Of a stretch of DNA of 64,000 nt, positions 63,620-64,000 are shown in pieces. Position 1 is the first letter of the stretch; every line of letters starts with the position of its first letter. The DNA is taken from NCBI RefSeq assembly GCF_000763315.1, contig NZ_JPST01000061.1:1-64000 (forward strand), read 5' to 3'. Below the pieces are notes generated by a model. The model had not been told where the DNA came from. It did not search any database and was given only the letters and a program-made list of their open reading frames with translations. The translations under genes and the position numbers were made by a program. Source of the DNA: Thermoactinomyces daqus. GTDB lineage: Bacteria; Bacillota; Bacilli; Thermoactinomycetales; Thermoactinomycetaceae.

Positions 63620-64000
63620 TCATTTTTCCAGCAGGGCCAGCCGCACACCCAAAAGAGCATAAACAGCCGCCTTGACATAGCTGATCGATTTGGAACCCAT
63701 TGATTTTTTCAACAGTTTTTCTCCCGCCATTCCGGAAAAAACAGAGACGAGGGAAAAAATCAGCAAGGCCTGGACAAAAAACAACCCGCCGAGCGTAATC
63801 ATTTGCAGCGGAATTTTCCCCACAGCGGGAGAAATAAACTGGGGCAGAAACGCGAGAAAGAAAATGGACACCTTGGGATTGAGCACGTTCATCAGTATGC
63901 CGCGCTTATACAATGAGAAAAAACTCCTTTTTGGTTCAGTTGCCGATAAGCCCGACCGGCCGGTCTCCTTCAGCGACATCCAGGCCAGATACAAAAGATA
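63620..64000 (-). CDS. LysE family translocator, C-terminal part (runs off the window)
   Basis: The last 127 or so residues of a LysE/RhtB-type amino acid exporter; the start is beyond base 64000. Recognisable pieces are YLAWMSLKE, FSLYKRGILMNVLNPKVSIF followed by FLAFLPQFISP (the conserved N-P-K-x3-F-F-x-A-F-x-P-Q-F motif) and the final helix YVKAAVYALLGVRLALLEK. LysE proteins export amino acids or homoserine lactone-like compounds. Confidence 0.9.
   Translation of the reverse strand, partial: YLLYLAWMSLKETGRSGLSATEPKRSFFSLYKRGILMNVLNPKVSIFFLAFLPQFISPAVGKIPLQMITLGGLFFVQALLIFSLVSVFSGMAGEKLLKKSMGSKSISYVKAAVYALLGVRLALLEK

Overview
The window reads as chromosomal DNA of a moderately thermophilic, endospore-forming Firmicute, most likely of the Thermoactinomyces/Laceyella group. 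The main reason is the secreted alpha-amylase/neopullulanase at 9212-11209, which I recognise as a close relative of TVA I of Thermoactinomyces vulgaris: after removal of a 28-residue signal peptide its catalytic residues fall on the published TVA I numbers. Strong AGGAGG-type ribosome sites, frequent TTG and GTG starts, a T-box leader, LysR-free MarR/TetR/XRE control, and Bacillus-type gene pairs (yneB/ynzC, yhbD/bactofilin, azlCD, glcDF) fit that placement.

Layout. 1-3.7 kb: two regulator units (TetR with a secreted protein; MarR with a pyruvate-decarboxylase-type enzyme), both with visible operators. 3.7-7.6 kb: an accessory patch with an IS1182-type transposase remnant, a three-spacer CRISPR array without cas genes, a solitary tyrosine recombinase, an IS21 IstA fragment and a deleted DUF5946 gene. 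7.6-11.3 kb: a MATE exporter and the amylase behind a cre site. 11.4-15.5 kb: a decayed glycan cassette (GT4, DUF1796, sugar-nucleotide dehydratase, all broken), then an AhpD-like protein beside a ruined Rrf2 regulator whose palindromic operators survive. 15.5-22.4 kb: response regulator/histidine kinase/BmrA-type exporter operon, a spore-photoproduct-lyase-like radical SAM protein, and azlCD divergent from an XRE-cupin regulator. 22.7-36.5 kb: an SgrR stub, a GDPD, broken oligoendopeptidase and FAD monooxygenase genes, MOSC protein, histidine phosphatase, an oxalate-decarboxylase-like bicupin, a truncated manganese catalase, bactofilin/YhbD, a frameshifted lipid kinase, a split ThrE exporter and a solitary rpsN. 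36.6-42.4 kb: GNAT, FAH-family and unusual SDR proteins, glycolate oxidase glcDF, a YjgB-like protein. 42.5-47.4 kb: a five-gene MoxR/DUF58/DUF4350/DUF4129/membrane-protein operon. 47.5-54.9 kb: T-box-controlled phenylalanine hydroxylase, M42 peptidase, YneB-like recombinase, YnzC, EamA transporter, GNAT, a glycosidase-like barrel, MarR. 55-64 kb: a rifampicin phosphotransferase gene broken by a small deletion behind its TetR regulator, PfpI and dienelactone hydrolase proteins, a CDF transporter with a previously overlooked 53-residue downstream gene, a 5'-nucleotidase, an asnB remnant and a partial LysE exporter.

The dominant theme is gene decay: at least thirteen genes are frameshifted, interrupted or truncated in 64 kb, while operators, promoters and ribosome sites around several of them are intact. 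Some single-base lesions (for example in an A7 run) could be sequencing errors; others (in-frame deletions of the homology, lost halves, multiple lesions) cannot. The most attractive biology is the probable tyrosine-responsive T-box that would switch on conversion of phenylalanine to tyrosine, the bicupin with an altered active-site lid, and the relic Rrf2 regulon. I did not find a clearly new multi-gene defence or biosynthetic system.
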